From an uncultured Bacteroidota bacterium (GTDB taxonomy: Bacteria; Bacteroidota; Bacteroidia; Flavobacteriales; Flavobacteriaceae): a stretch of 64,000 bases of DNA. The translations under genes were made by a program, and so were the position numbers. Positions 41,458-51,396 of the stretch are shown piece by piece. The stretch spans positions 62,001 through 126,000 of the forward strand of contig CACNQJ010000003.1 of assembly GCA_902622575.1 (NCBI GenBank). Reading direction: 5' to 3'. A model generated the notes under the pieces. The model did not search any database and was not told the origin of the DNA. It saw only the letters and a list, made by a program, of their open reading frames with translations. The first letter of the stretch is position 1, and every line of letters begins with the position of its first letter.

Positions 41458-42262
41458 AAATTTTAAAAATTTGATTGTCTTCATGTCATTAATAATGTTG
41501 AGCTCATGTAATGAATTTCAAAAGCTGCTCAGGAATGAAGATGTTAAAATTAAGTACGAGATGGCTGAAAAGTATTATGAAAATGAGGAATGGAGGAGGG
41601 CAGCTACACTACTTGAACAAATTCAACCACAATATAGAGGAAAACCACAGGGAGAAAGAATAACATTTTTTTACGCTAATAGCCTTTTAAATAAAAAAAA
41701 TTATGTTTTGGCTGCTTTTCAATTTGAAAGTTTTGTTAAATCGTATCCAATAAGTCAGAAAGTAGAGGAGGCAGCATTCTTGGGAGCTTATTGTTATTAC
41801 AAACAATCACCAAAGCACAGCTTGGATCAAGAGGAAACAATGACAGCAATAGAGAAACTTCAAAATTTTATAAATTATTATCCATATTCTGAAAAATTAG
41901 CGGAAGCAAATGATCTTGTTCAAGAACTAAGAATAAAACTAGAGTATAAACAATTTGAAATTGCTAAACAGTACAATACTATTCGAGATTATACTTCAGC
42001 AATTAAAGTATTGAATAGCTTTATATCCGACTATCCAGGTACGCCCTATAGAGAAGATGCTCTGTATTATCTTTTTGATTCATCTTACCAATTAGCAATA
42101 AATAGTATACCAGCAAAAAGATTAGAAAGATTAAATAACGCTGTAAAAGTTTATGAGGAGTTAATAAAAGATTACCCAGAAACAAAATTTTTTAACGAAT
42201 CTGAAAAGAAGATGACTACAATAGAGAAAGAAATTGCTATATTTGCGGCCGATAAATCATAA
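41450..42262 (+). CDS. bamD: outer-membrane assembly lipoprotein BamD
   Basis: A 270-residue lipoprotein (SLIMLSSC, lipidated Cys20) built of TPR-like helices: MAEKYYENEEWRRAATLLE, YANSLLNKKNYVLAAFQFESF, YTSAIKVLNSFISDYPGTPY. It is part of the BAM machine that folds beta-barrels such as the TonB receptors here. It overlaps dapA by 8 bp and precedes the omega-subunit gene by 4 bp, the usual flavobacterial order. Confidence 0.92.
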   Translation: MNKNFKNLIVFMSLIMLSSCNEFQKLLRNEDVKIKYEMAEKYYENEEWRRAATLLEQIQPQYRGKPQGERITFFYANSLLNKKNYVLAAFQFESFVKSYPISQKVEEAAFLGAYCYYKQSPKHSLDQEETMTAIEKLQNFINYYPYSEKLAEANDLVQELRIKLEYKQFEIAKQYNTIRDYTSAIKVLNSFISDYPGTPYREDALYYLFDSSYQLAINSIPAKRLERLNNAVKVYEELIKDYPETKFFNESEKKMTTIEKEIAIFAADKS

Positions 42263-42266
42263 AATT

Positions 42267-42590
42267 ATGGATTTTAAAAAAATTAATGCTCCAACTTCAA
42301 CAGTGACGTATGACAGAGACAAAATAGATTCTCAGTCAGAAAATATCTATAAGGCAATTTCAATAATTTCGAAAAGAACAGTTCAAATTAATGAAGACAT
42401 TAAAAAGGAATTAATAAGTAAGTTAGAAGAATTTGCTACCCCGAGCGAAAATTTGGAGGAAATATTTGAAAATAAAGAACAAATTGAAGTTTCAAAATTT
42501 TATGAAAAACTCCCTAAAGCTCACGCTATTGCCATTGACAACTGGTTGTCTGAAAAAATATACCATAGAAAGCCTGAGGAGGAAAAGTAA
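42267..42590 (+). CDS. rpoZ: RNA polymerase omega / Rpb6-like subunit
   Basis: A 107-residue protein starting at ATG 42267; an upstream in-frame start would run back into bamD. The Bacteroidetes omega pattern is seen in NIYKAISIISKRTVQIN, LEEIFENKEQIEVSKFYEKLPK and the terminal WLSEKIYHRKP. It stabilises the polymerase beta' subunit. The distance to E. coli RpoZ is large, but the position between bamD and coaBC and the pattern are characteristic. Confidence 0.85.
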   Translation: MDFKKINAPTSTVTYDRDKIDSQSENIYKAISIISKRTVQINEDIKKELISKLEEFATPSENLEEIFENKEQIEVSKFYEKLPKAHAIAIDNWLSEKIYHRKPEEEK

Positions 42591-42596
42591 TCTATT

Positions 42597-43802
42597 ATGT
42601 CAGTACTCAAGGATAAAAATATCCTTTTAGGTGTTTCTGGCGGAATCGCTGCTTATAAGTCCATAACATTACTTAGATTATTAAAAAAATCTGGTGCCAA
42701 TGTCCAGGTCATTTTTACCAAATCTGCTCATGATTTTGTAACATCTCTTACCTTTTCAACTCTTTCTGAAAGACCTGTATTAACTAATTTTTTTGAGGAA
42801 GAAGATGATTCTAAAATATGGAATAATCATGTTGATTTAGCAGATTGGTCGGATTATTATTTAATTGTTCCTGCTACATCTTCAACTTTGTCAAAAATGG
42901 TTTCTGGAAATGCCGATAATCTCCTTGTTGCAACCTATTTATCTTGTAAGTCTCAAGTTTTCTTTGCTCCTGCCATGGATTTAGAAATGTATAAGTCTAT
43001 TTCTACAAAAAGTAATTTAGAAGCTTTAGAGAAGAAAGGTGATTTATTGATAAAACCTGGTAAAGGACCCTTGGCTAGTGGTCTTTCAGGTGAAGGAAGA
43101 GTTGAGGAACCTGAAAAAATTTTAGAAATACTTACCAACCACATTAAAAAAAAACTAATTTTTTGCGATAAATCATTTCTAGTTACAGCAGGCCCAACCT
43201 ATGAGATGATTGACCCCGTTAGATTTATAGGTAATTTTTCAAGTGGTAAAATGGGCTTTGAAATTGCTAAACAAGCCAGTTCATTAGGAGCTAAGGTGCA
43301 TTTGATTTCTGGACCGTCCAATGAAATTATAGATGATGAAAATATTTCTCTTGAACGAATCGTATCGGCAGATGAAATGTACAAAGCATGTATGAAGATT
43401 TTTCCCAGTACAGATATTTGTATAATGACTGCTGCTGTCTCTGATTTTAAACCCGTAAAATCTTTTAATAATAAAATTAAAAAAAGTTCATCTAAATTTA
43501 ATAAGATAGATCTAGTAAAAAATAAGGATATATTAAAAGACCTTAGTTCAATTAAAAAAGAAAATCAAAAGATAATTGGTTTTGCTCTTGAGACAAAAAA
43601 TGAATTAGATAATGCAAAAAATAAATTAAAAAATAAAAATTTAGATGCAATTGTCTTAAATTCTCTAAATGATTTTGGTGCGGGATTTAATGATAATACA
43701 AACAAAATAAGTTTTATAACTTCAAATTCAATTAAAGATTTTGATTTAAAAAATAAAATATATGTTGCTAAAGACATCTTACTTGAAATATTTAATTTAT
43801 AG
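42597..43802 (+). CDS. coaBC: bifunctional phosphopantothenoylcysteine decarboxylase / synthetase
   Basis: Two consecutive steps of coenzyme A synthesis in a 401-residue fusion. The N-terminal flavin decarboxylase has GVSGGIAAYKS, the catalytic His78 (NNHVDLAD) and PAMD at 125-128, where many species have PAMN. The C-terminal synthetase has TAGPTYEMIDPVRFI and NFSSGKMG. Its last 41 bases are shared with the start of the DUF4835 gene in another frame. Confidence 0.95.
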   Translation: MSVLKDKNILLGVSGGIAAYKSITLLRLLKKSGANVQVIFTKSAHDFVTSLTFSTLSERPVLTNFFEEEDDSKIWNNHVDLADWSDYYLIVPATSSTLSKMVSGNADNLLVATYLSCKSQVFFAPAMDLEMYKSISTKSNLEALEKKGDLLIKPGKGPLASGLSGEGRVEEPEKILEILTNHIKKKLIFCDKSFLVTAGPTYEMIDPVRFIGNFSSGKMGFEIAKQASSLGAKVHLISGPSNEIIDDENISLERIVSADEMYKACMKIFPSTDICIMTAAVSDFKPVKSFNNKIKKSSSKFNKIDLVKNKDILKDLSSIKKENQKIIGFALETKNELDNAKNKLKNKNLDAIVLNSLNDFGAGFNDNTNKISFITSNSIKDFDLKNKIYVAKDILLEIFNL

Positions 43803-44670
43803 TTTAATTCTTTCACAATTTAATTTTTCCCAAGAATTAAACTGTAATGTAACTGTTAATTATAGCCTCATTAATCAAACAGAATCAAAAATTTTCAATG
43901 AACTAGAGAATAAAATAGAAGACTTTGTTAACAGTAAAAAATGGACAACTCAAATATATCGAGACTTTGAAAAAATTGACTGCTCATTTTTTATTACAGT
44001 ATTGAACTATTCTAATAATTCATTTAGAGTTAATATCGAAATCAACTCATTTAGACCTGTTTTGAATTCAAGTTTTAAATCGAATAACTTTTTATTTAGA
44101 GATAATGGTGTTGATTTTAGTTTTGACACGAATCAATCAATTGTATTTTCAGAATCACAATTCGAGTCCGACTTATCATCATTACTTGCATTTTATTCGT
44201 TAATAATAATTGGATATGATATGGATACATTCTCAGAAAATTCTGGATTGGATAATTATTTATTGGCAAAAAAAATATTAGATTTTAGTTCAAGTTTTTC
44301 AAATTCCCAAATGTGGTCACCATCTTACAGTGGAGGAAGGATTAATAAATTTTGGTTGATTGATAATCTAACTTCATTAAATTACCTAACAATAAAACAA
44401 GTTAATTACCAATATCACCTTAATGGATTGGATGTTATGGTCAAGGATCAAGCATTGGCAAAAAGAAATATCAGAAATTCTTTGAAAAATTTTGAAAAAA
44501 TCAACAGGTTTAGACCAAATTCACTTTTGCAACAAATGTTTTTTCAATCTAAAAATGATGAAATACTTAACTTGTTCTTAAATTCTCAAAATAAAATTGA
44601 AATTGAAGAATTAAAAAAATTATTAATCAGTGTAGCTCCCTTTTATGCAAATAAATGGGATAAATTATAA
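43762..44670 (+). CDS. exported DUF4835 protein
   Basis: A 302-residue secreted or periplasmic protein. Its signal peptide (YLIYSLILSQFNFSQ) is followed by QELNCNVTVNYSLI, the hallmark N-terminus of DUF4835. Further family pieces are FEKIDCSF, SFRPVLNSS, LAFYSLIIIGYDMDTFS and the gliding/cell-surface-protein style WSPSYSGGRINKFW. Function is unknown. The ATG at 43762 overlaps coaBC by 41 nt; TTG 43783 would shorten the signal and is possible. recN starts 11 bp downstream. Confidence 0.82.
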   Translation: MLLKTSYLKYLIYSLILSQFNFSQELNCNVTVNYSLINQTESKIFNELENKIEDFVNSKKWTTQIYRDFEKIDCSFFITVLNYSNNSFRVNIEINSFRPVLNSSFKSNNFLFRDNGVDFSFDTNQSIVFSESQFESDLSSLLAFYSLIIIGYDMDTFSENSGLDNYLLAKKILDFSSSFSNSQMWSPSYSGGRINKFWLIDNLTSLNYLTIKQVNYQYHLNGLDVMVKDQALAKRNIRNSLKNFEKINRFRPNSLLQQMFFQSKNDEILNLFLNSQNKIEIEELKKLLISVAPFYANKWDKL

Positions 44671-44681
44671 ATTAAAGTATT

Positions 44682-46334
44682 GTGTTACTAAAGCTGTCCA
44701 TAAAAAACTATGTATTGATTGATAATCTCACAATTAACTTTGATGAGGGATTTTCAGTGTTAACGGGTGAGACTGGTGCAGGAAAATCTATAATATTAGC
44801 TGCATTGAATTTACTTTCAGGCTCAAGAGTTGATCATAAAATTGTAGGGCCTAAGTTTAGAAAATGTATAGTTGAGGGAGAATTTAAAATTTGTAATACT
44901 TCATTGATAGATTTTTTTCAATCTAATGATCTTGATTATGATGAAATAACCATTCTAAGAAGAGAAATATTGAATAATGGAAAATCAAGAGCATTTATAA
45001 ATGATTCACCAGTAAAAATCGAGACAATAAAAAAACTTTCTGAAAAATTAATAAATATCCATACCCAAAACCAGACACATATTTTATCAAATGATGATAT
45101 GTTTTACAGTCTATTAGATACATATGCATGCCAATCAGACGATATTAAAACTTACAAGAAGTTTTTTAATGACTATAATTTATACACTAAACAGTTAGCC
45201 ATACTGCAACATGAAAGAGAAAATTTTTTGAATAACTATCAATACAATAAGTTTATCTATGAAGAGATTGATAAAATGAATATTCAAGAGGGTGAAAAAC
45301 TCAAATTAGAGCAGTTGATAAATGACATGAGGAATTATGATAAAATAAGTACTCTATTGGATGAATTTAAGATTTTATCATCATTACAAGGTGAGTCTCT
45401 CAATGAAAGAGTATCGAAGGTTTCTAAAACAATCAAGAAAATAAGTGCTTATTCAAATGAATTTAAAATTTTTAGTGAAAGGTTTAGTAATATAAATATT
45501 GAAATAGATGACTTGTTTTCATCAATAAGCAATTATTTAAATAATTTATCATTTGACCAAAATGAATTTGATAATGCACAGAGTAGGTTGTATAAAATAA
45601 ACGAACTTGAAAAAAAACACAATGTTAGTTCTGAGGAAGAATTAATTGATAAAAAAAATGAAATTAAAAAGTTGCTCGATAATTCTGATTATCACAATGA
45701 TGCAATAACAAGCTTGAAAAAACAACTCAAGACCCTGACAGAAAAAATGTTTAATATTTCTAAAAAATTAAGCAAATCGAGAGAATTATCTAAATCATTA
45801 ATTCAGGATGAGATGGAGATAGTTTTTAAAAGCCTCGCCCTAAAAAACTCTAAAATAGAATTTAATATTACTGAAACTGATGAATTTAACAAAAATGGTA
45901 TTAATAAAATTGAGATTCTCTTTAAACCAAATAAGCATGCGAAACCAAACATACTTTCAAAAATTGCATCTGGTGGTGAGAAATCAAGAATATTATTTGC
46001 CTTAAAATCTATCCTAGCTAAAAAAGTTAATTTACCAACTTTAGTTTTTGATGAAATTGATTCAGGAACATCTGGTGAGGTAGCTAATACAATTGGAAAA
46101 ATAATGAGGGTTATGGGAAAAAAAATTCAGATTGTAGCTATAACACACCTCCCCCAAGTAGCATCTTTAGCTGATCATCATTTTAAAGTTTTTAGAACCG
46201 AGACTCAAAGTAATTTAATTACCAACATTGAAAAATTAGAAATTTCAGATAGAATTGAAGAAATTGCATCAATGATATCCGGAGATAATATAACAGAATC
46301 TGCGATTAGCCAGGCGCATGAGTTACTTAAATAA
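44682..46334 (+). CDS. recN: DNA repair protein RecN
   Basis: A 550-residue SMC-like ATPase for double-strand break repair, with GTG start. The N-terminal Walker A is LTGETGAGKSI, a coiled-coil middle covers about 150-390, and the C-terminal ABC signature is IASGGEKSRILFALK with Walker B TLVFDEIDSGTSG and VAITHLPQVASLADHHF. The length matches RecN. Confidence 0.95.
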   Translation: MLLKLSIKNYVLIDNLTINFDEGFSVLTGETGAGKSIILAALNLLSGSRVDHKIVGPKFRKCIVEGEFKICNTSLIDFFQSNDLDYDEITILRREILNNGKSRAFINDSPVKIETIKKLSEKLINIHTQNQTHILSNDDMFYSLLDTYACQSDDIKTYKKFFNDYNLYTKQLAILQHERENFLNNYQYNKFIYEEIDKMNIQEGEKLKLEQLINDMRNYDKISTLLDEFKILSSLQGESLNERVSKVSKTIKKISAYSNEFKIFSERFSNINIEIDDLFSSISNYLNNLSFDQNEFDNAQSRLYKINELEKKHNVSSEEELIDKKNEIKKLLDNSDYHNDAITSLKKQLKTLTEKMFNISKKLSKSRELSKSLIQDEMEIVFKSLALKNSKIEFNITETDEFNKNGINKIEILFKPNKHAKPNILSKIASGGEKSRILFALKSILAKKVNLPTLVFDEIDSGTSGEVANTIGKIMRVMGKKIQIVAITHLPQVASLADHHFKVFRTETQSNLITNIEKLEISDRIEEIASMISGDNITESAISQAHELLK

Positions 46335-46353
46335 AGACTATATTTAAATAAAA

Positions 46354-47172
46354 ATGAGCAATAATTTATTAAAAAATAAAAGAGGAATCATTTTTGGGGC
46401 ACTTGATGAAAACTCTATTGCCTGGAAAACAGCATTAAAAATCCAATCTAATGGTGGTGAGTTTGTTCTTACTAATGCTCCCGTTGCTTTAAGAATGGGT
46501 AAATTAAACGAATTAGCTCAAAAAACAAATTCTCTTTTGGTTGCTGCTGATGCTACAAAAAATGATGATCTTGTGAACTTAGTTGATAAAACTCTAGAAC
46601 ATTTTGACGGTAAAATCGATTTTGTCCTTCACTCAATTGGTATGTCAGTCAATGTTAGGAAGGGGAAATCTTACACCGATCTTAATCATGATTGGCTAAC
46701 TAAAGGTTGGGATGTTTCAGCAGTTTCATTTCATAAACTATTACAGGTTTTGTATAATAAAGATGCTATGAATGAATGGGGAAGTATAGTTGCACTTTCA
46801 TACATGGCTGCTCAGAGAGTTTTTCCAAACTATAATGATATGGCTGATAACAAAGCTTATTTAGAGTCTGTAGCAAGAAGCTTTGGTTATTTTTTCGGTA
46901 AAGAAAAAAAAGTTAGAGTTAATACCATAAGTCAATCTCCAACCCCAACAACAGCTGGTCAAGGTGTTAAAGGTTTTGATGGTTTTATAAATTATGCTGA
47001 AAAAATGTCTCCTCTAGGAAATGCTACTGCTGATGAATGTGCAGACTACACAGTCACATTGTTCTCAGACCTAACACGAAAAGTAACCCTGCAAAATTTG
47101 TATCATGACGGTGGATTCAGTAATGTAGGAGTTAGTCAAGAAATTATTGACATAATATCCAGCAAAAGTTAA
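46354..47172 (+). CDS. fabI: enoyl-[acyl-carrier-protein] reductase FabI
   Basis: Last reduction of fatty-acid elongation, NADH-dependent. The 272-residue SDR protein has GIIFGALDENSIAW at the cofactor site, SIGMSVNVRKG, and the catalytic Tyr160 with Lys167 (YNDMADNK). RVNTISQSPTPTTAG and LYHDGGFSNVGVS are typical of flavobacterial FabI. It is the target type of triclosan-like inhibitors. Confidence 0.96.
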   Translation: MSNNLLKNKRGIIFGALDENSIAWKTALKIQSNGGEFVLTNAPVALRMGKLNELAQKTNSLLVAADATKNDDLVNLVDKTLEHFDGKIDFVLHSIGMSVNVRKGKSYTDLNHDWLTKGWDVSAVSFHKLLQVLYNKDAMNEWGSIVALSYMAAQRVFPNYNDMADNKAYLESVARSFGYFFGKEKKVRVNTISQSPTPTTAGQGVKGFDGFINYAEKMSPLGNATADECADYTVTLFSDLTRKVTLQNLYHDGGFSNVGVSQEIIDIISSKS

Positions 47173-47184
47173 TTTGAGATTATA

Positions 47185-47763
47185 ATGCTTTCAATTGGTT
47201 TAACAGGTGGAATAGGTTCTGGTAAAACATTTGTGGCAAATATTATAAAAACAAATAAAAACTTCATCATTTTTGACTCTGATCTGACAGCAAAAAAAAT
47301 ACTTAATAATGATTTATTAGTCAAGGAAAGTATAAAATCAAATTTTGGCAAAAAGTCCTATCTGAAAAATAAGTTAAACTCTAAATTCATTTCCGACATT
47401 ATATTTGCTGACCAAACGTTATTGGAAAAATTGAATGATATTGTTCACCCAAAAGTTATAAAAGAATTCAAAGACTTTAAATCAAATAATAAGGAAAAAA
47501 TTACTGTAATTGAATCTGCTTTGCTTTTTGAGACCGGATTTTATCAATTGAATGATGTAAATATACTAATTACATGCCCAGTTGATTTACGGCTCAACAG
47601 AATAATAAAAAGGGATAATATCAAAAAAGAACATGCATTAAAAATAATCAACTCACAGTGGAAAGATTCAAAAAAAATCAAACTTGCGGATTTTGTAATC
47701 GATAATATTGATAAATTAGAAACTGAAAAAAAAGTGAAAAATTTAATAGCAGATATAATTTAA
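47185..47763 (+). CDS. coaE: dephospho-CoA kinase
   Basis: Final step of CoA synthesis: phosphorylation of dephospho-CoA. The 192-residue kinase has the P-loop GLTGGIGSGKT at the N-terminus, DSDLTAKKI and DVNILITCPVDLRLNRIIKRD. It starts 12 bp after fabI and ends 2 bp before the histidine kinase. coaBC lies 4 kb upstream in the same run. Confidence 0.94.
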   Translation: MLSIGLTGGIGSGKTFVANIIKTNKNFIIFDSDLTAKKILNNDLLVKESIKSNFGKKSYLKNKLNSKFISDIIFADQTLLEKLNDIVHPKVIKEFKDFKSNNKEKITVIESALLFETGFYQLNDVNILITCPVDLRLNRIIKRDNIKKEHALKIINSQWKDSKKIKLADFVIDNIDKLETEKKVKNLIADII

Positions 47764-47765
47764 TT

Positions 47766-49340
47766 ATGAAAAAAATTAGTTTTTCATTATTGATTTTTTT
47801 TATGACAGCTTCTTTGATTGGAATCATTCTAGTACAGAGTTTCTGGATTAAAACTACAATTGACACTAAGGAGAGACAATTTTCATTAAATGTAAACCAA
47901 GCATTAAAAACTGTTACTGATGATATAAAAAGCAGAGAAATGAGTGATTATTTAGCTGTATATCAAAAATTAATTGATAGTATAGGTAATCCAAAGGAGT
48001 CACAATTAACCTCTGTTTTTCAATATGTTGATAGAAATCAGAATACAAATAAAACTTACATATATTCTCAAGGTATTTTAGAAGATGATTATAATATCAC
48101 CTCGAACCTAATTGAACCAATAAGTAAAGACACTTTATCAATTATTGATTACACTAAACTTAAAACAACTACCATTATCGATGATGCTTTTGATCGTGAA
48201 ATGCAAAACATGAGCTCAATAGAAAGATTGCAAAGAGTTGAAAAAATGTCACTGATAGATCAAGCAAAATATTCATCTATTTTTAGTGACTTGGCAAGTT
48301 TAAAACCCATTCATAAAAGAGTAAGTAATGTTGAAATTGAGTTACTCCTGCAAAGGGAATTTAAAAGTAGAGATCTAGATTTAGATTTTGATTACAGAGT
48401 ATTTAGCGGACAACTTGCTACAAAAGTTGGATCTGATAGATACACAAATCTTGAGGGACTTGATAAGTATAGTATGCCCTTATTTCAAGACGATGATGGA
48501 ATAAGCGAATATTCATTGGTGGTTGGATTTCCAAATAGAACTAATTATTTAAGATCATCAATTTCATATTTGATTATACTATCGGTTTTATTCACTCTTA
48601 TTATAATTTTATCTTTTTATTTTACGATTTTAAATTCTATAAAACAAAAAAATATATCTGAAATGAAAACAGATTTTATTAATAATATGACCCATGAATT
48701 TAAAACCCCAATTGCTACTATTGATTTAGCTCTTAATGCCATAAAAAATGACAAGTTGAAAGACAATGCTGAATTGAAAAAAAAATATTTGGGCGTTATT
48801 AATGAGGAAAATAAAAGAATGAATAAACAAGTTGAAAATGTATTAAAAATATCCCAGTTAGAGAAAGATAAAATAACATTGAAAAAAAATGATTATGACT
48901 TACATGATGTTTTAAAAGAGGCTGTCTCAAGAATTTCTTTGTTGCTAGAAACTAGGAAAGGCCTCATAAACTTAAAATTTAAAGCAAAAAAATCGAATTT
49001 AAATTTATCTTTTGAGGATTTAACTAATGTATTTGTTAATATTTTCGAAAATTCAATAAAGTATTCGACCGACAGTCCTAAAATTGAAGTTATCACAAAT
49101 AATAATAATGGCCAGATAATCATTGATATTAGAGATAATGGAATAGGTATATCAAGTAATGTTAGATCAAAAATATTTGATAAGTTTTACAGAGTTAGTC
49201 AAGGAAATATTCACAATGTCAAAGGTCATGGTTTAGGTTTATCATTTGTAAAAAAAATTGTTGATTTACATAGTGGTACAATTTCTGTAAATAGTGAAAT
49301 TGGAAAAGGTTCAGAATTTAAAATTATTTTTAATAACTAA
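47766..49340 (+). CDS. membrane sensor histidine kinase (RprX-like)
   Basis: A 524-residue kinase with an N-terminal transmembrane helix (about 7-27), a periplasmic sensor region (about 28-260) and a second helix (about 262-290). The HisKA dimerisation box has His310 in THEFKTPIA. The ATPase has N-box IFENSIKYS, DNGIGI and GHGLGLSFVKKIV. The overall form and the adjacent OmpR-type regulator recall Bacteroides RprXY, but the stimulus is unknown. Its stop overlaps the regulator start by 1 bp. Confidence 0.92.
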   Translation: MKKISFSLLIFFMTASLIGIILVQSFWIKTTIDTKERQFSLNVNQALKTVTDDIKSREMSDYLAVYQKLIDSIGNPKESQLTSVFQYVDRNQNTNKTYIYSQGILEDDYNITSNLIEPISKDTLSIIDYTKLKTTTIIDDAFDREMQNMSSIERLQRVEKMSLIDQAKYSSIFSDLASLKPIHKRVSNVEIELLLQREFKSRDLDLDFDYRVFSGQLATKVGSDRYTNLEGLDKYSMPLFQDDDGISEYSLVVGFPNRTNYLRSSISYLIILSVLFTLIIILSFYFTILNSIKQKNISEMKTDFINNMTHEFKTPIATIDLALNAIKNDKLKDNAELKKKYLGVINEENKRMNKQVENVLKISQLEKDKITLKKNDYDLHDVLKEAVSRISLLLETRKGLINLKFKAKKSNLNLSFEDLTNVFVNIFENSIKYSTDSPKIEVITNNNNGQIIIDIRDNGIGISSNVRSKIFDKFYRVSQGNIHNVKGHGLGLSFVKKIVDLHSGTISVNSEIGKGSEFKIIFNN

Positions 49341-50035
49341 TGCCTGCAAAGAAAAAAATACTGTTAGTTGAAGATGACCATAACTTTGGATTAATATTGA
49401 GAGACTATTTGACCTTACATTCATATGAAATAACATTAGCAAAAAATGGTATTGAAGGTCTTGAAAAATTCAAAAAACATAAATATGACTTATGTATTTT
49501 AGATGTGATGATGCCTTTTAAAGATGGTTTTTCATTAGCAACTGATATTAGATCAATCAATGAAGAAATTCCTATAATTTTTCTAACTGCTAAATCACTC
49601 AAAGAGGATGTTATAAAAGGTTTTAAAATTGGTGCAGACGATTATTTGATTAAACCTTTTGACTCTGAAATTTTATTATTTAAAATTAAATCTATTTTTA
49701 AACGAAAAATGAACGTAAATAAAGAATCTGCTGATAAAATTGATTACGTTTTTTCATCATACAGGTATAATTCAAAATTTAGAGAATTACAGTATAAATC
49801 AGACAGTCCAATCACTTTATCTCCAAAAGAGGGTAAGTTACTAACTCTCTTATTAGATAACATCAATGACTTAACAACCAGAGAAGAGGCATTAATTAAG
49901 ATATGGAATGATGATAACTACTTCACCTCCAGAAGTATGGATGTTTATGTAACTAAAATTCGTAAATATTTGAGTAAGGATTCTAAAATTAAAATTGAAA
50001 ATATTCATGGTAAAGGGTTCAAGTTCTCAGTATAA
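49340..50035 (+). CDS. OmpR-family response regulator
   Basis: A 231-residue regulator with a receiver domain (acidic pocket EDD at 11-13, phosphoacceptor Asp55 in LCILDVMMP, Lys105 in LIKPFD) and a C-terminal winged helix (LSPKEGKLLTLLLDN, SRSMDVYVTKIRKYL, GKGFKFSV). It pairs with the preceding kinase. Targets are unknown. It closes the long plus-strand run and ends 1 bp before the stop of the opposed xerD-like gene. Confidence 0.93.
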   Translation: MPAKKKILLVEDDHNFGLILRDYLTLHSYEITLAKNGIEGLEKFKKHKYDLCILDVMMPFKDGFSLATDIRSINEEIPIIFLTAKSLKEDVIKGFKIGADDYLIKPFDSEILLFKIKSIFKRKMNVNKESADKIDYVFSSYRYNSKFRELQYKSDSPITLSPKEGKLLTLLLDNINDLTTREEALIKIWNDDNYFTSRSMDVYVTKIRKYLSKDSKIKIENIHGKGFKFSV

Positions 50036-50036
50036 T

Positions 50037-50933
50037 TTAGGCTCTTGGATGATATTTTAATACAGACTCTTTCAAATGTTTATTCCTTACATGTAAATAT
50101 TTTTCAGTAGTAACAATATTTTCATGCCCCATCATTTTTTGAATACTTATTATATCAGCTCCATTTTCTATCAAATGTGTAGCAAAGGAATGTCTTAAAA
50201 CATGAGGGCTTACCTTTTTTTTGATACCAATCTCCTTAGCAATACTATTTAAAATTGTAAAAATCATAATCCTTGTCAACTTTTTTCCACGATTATTAAT
50301 AAAAAGAGTATCCTCGTGCCCCTTTTTTACTTTATTTGAATTTCTAACGAATTCAATATATTGCACAATAAGTTTTTTTGCTGTTTGACTTATTGGAACA
50401 AATCTTTCTTTATTTCCTTTTCCTATAACCTTAAGAAGTTGTTCGTTTAAATACAAATCGGATATTTTTAAATTTATTAATTCCGAAACTCGTAAACCGC
50501 AACTGTATAAAACTTCTATAATCGTCTCATTTCTTAAGCCGTTATTTTTATTTAATCTTGCATTTGCAATTATTAAATCAATTTCATCAGTTGTTAACGT
50601 GGTGGGTATTGTAAATCCAATTTTTGGATAATCTATTTTTTCAACTGGGTTTTCAATTAATATTTTTTCAAGAATTAAAAAATCAAAAAATAAATTTAAA
50701 CTTGAAATTAATCTTCCTTGGGTACTGGCTTTTATTTTCTTAGATTCTAAGTACAAGAACTCTCGAATAATATCAACTTTAATTTCGTGAGGCAAATTAT
50801 TATTATTTTTTATCTCTAAATATTTCATCAGTTTTTTTAAATCAGATAAATAGCTTTGAATAGTATTTTGAGATAGATTTCTCTCAAATTTTAAAAAATT
50901 TTCAAATTCTTTTAAGCAAGTATTCCATTTCAT
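50037..50933 (-). CDS. xerD: tyrosine recombinase XerC/XerD-type
   Basis: A 298-residue site-specific recombinase likely acting at dif to resolve chromosome dimers. The core-binding SAM-like domain covers about 4-90. Catalytic residues are Arg148 (SCGLRVSEL), Lys172, His244 and Arg247 (HVLRHSFATH), His270 (KMMGH) and nucleophile Tyr279 (TTEKYLHV). The housekeeping context and intact catalytic set favour XerD over a mobile-element integrase. It is divergent from aroQ. Confidence 0.9.
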   Translation of the reverse strand: MKWNTCLKEFENFLKFERNLSQNTIQSYLSDLKKLMKYLEIKNNNNLPHEIKVDIIREFLYLESKKIKASTQGRLISSLNLFFDFLILEKILIENPVEKIDYPKIGFTIPTTLTTDEIDLIIANARLNKNNGLRNETIIEVLYSCGLRVSELINLKISDLYLNEQLLKVIGKGNKERFVPISQTAKKLIVQYIEFVRNSNKVKKGHEDTLFINNRGKKLTRIMIFTILNSIAKEIGIKKKVSPHVLRHSFATHLIENGADIISIQKMMGHENIVTTEKYLHVRNKHLKESVLKYHPRA

Positions 50934-50976
50934 ATTAATAAATAATACTTTTATATCTAAGTTTTACAATAGTCAC

Positions 50977-51396
50977 ATGAAAATACAAATAATTAATGGT
51001 CCCAATTTAAATATGCTTGGTCTGAGAGAAAAAGAAATTTATGGCAGTATATCATTTGATGATTACTTTGAAGAATTAAAAAATAAATTTACAGAAATCG
51101 AGTTATTTTATTACCAATCAAATATTGAGGGAGAATTAATTAATAAAATTCAAGAGGTTGGTTTTGATTATGATGGCATTGTTCTTAATGCTGCTGCCTA
51201 CACCCATACATCCGTTGGGATTGCGGATGCAGTTAGAGGTATTAGTTCACCTGTGATTGAAGTTCATATTTCGAATACTAAATCAAGAGAAGATTTTAGA
51301 AAAAAGTCATTTATAAGCCCTCACGCAAAGGGCATAATTCAAGGTTTTGGTTTGTATAGTTACGACCTAGCAATCTTAAGCCTCACAGATGTATAA
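50977..51396 (+). CDS. aroQ: type II 3-dehydroquinate dehydratase
   Basis: Third step of the shikimate pathway. The 139-residue protein has NGPNLNMLGLRE at the N-terminus, YYQSNIEGELINKIQE, LNAAAYTHTSVGIADAV and EVHISNTKSREDFRKKS, the type II set. The reported length is normal for the dodecameric enzyme. Its last 14 bases overlap the opposed lpdA 3' end. Confidence 0.95.
   Translation: MKIQIINGPNLNMLGLREKEIYGSISFDDYFEELKNKFTEIELFYYQSNIEGELINKIQEVGFDYDGIVLNAAAYTHTSVGIADAVRGISSPVIEVHISNTKSREDFRKKSFISPHAKGIIQGFGLYSYDLAILSLTDV

Noticed and set aside
50037..50933. Tyrosine recombinase as a sign of an integrated element
   Set aside because: It is the size and motif pattern of housekeeping XerD, and no attachment repeats, phage or transfer genes flank it.
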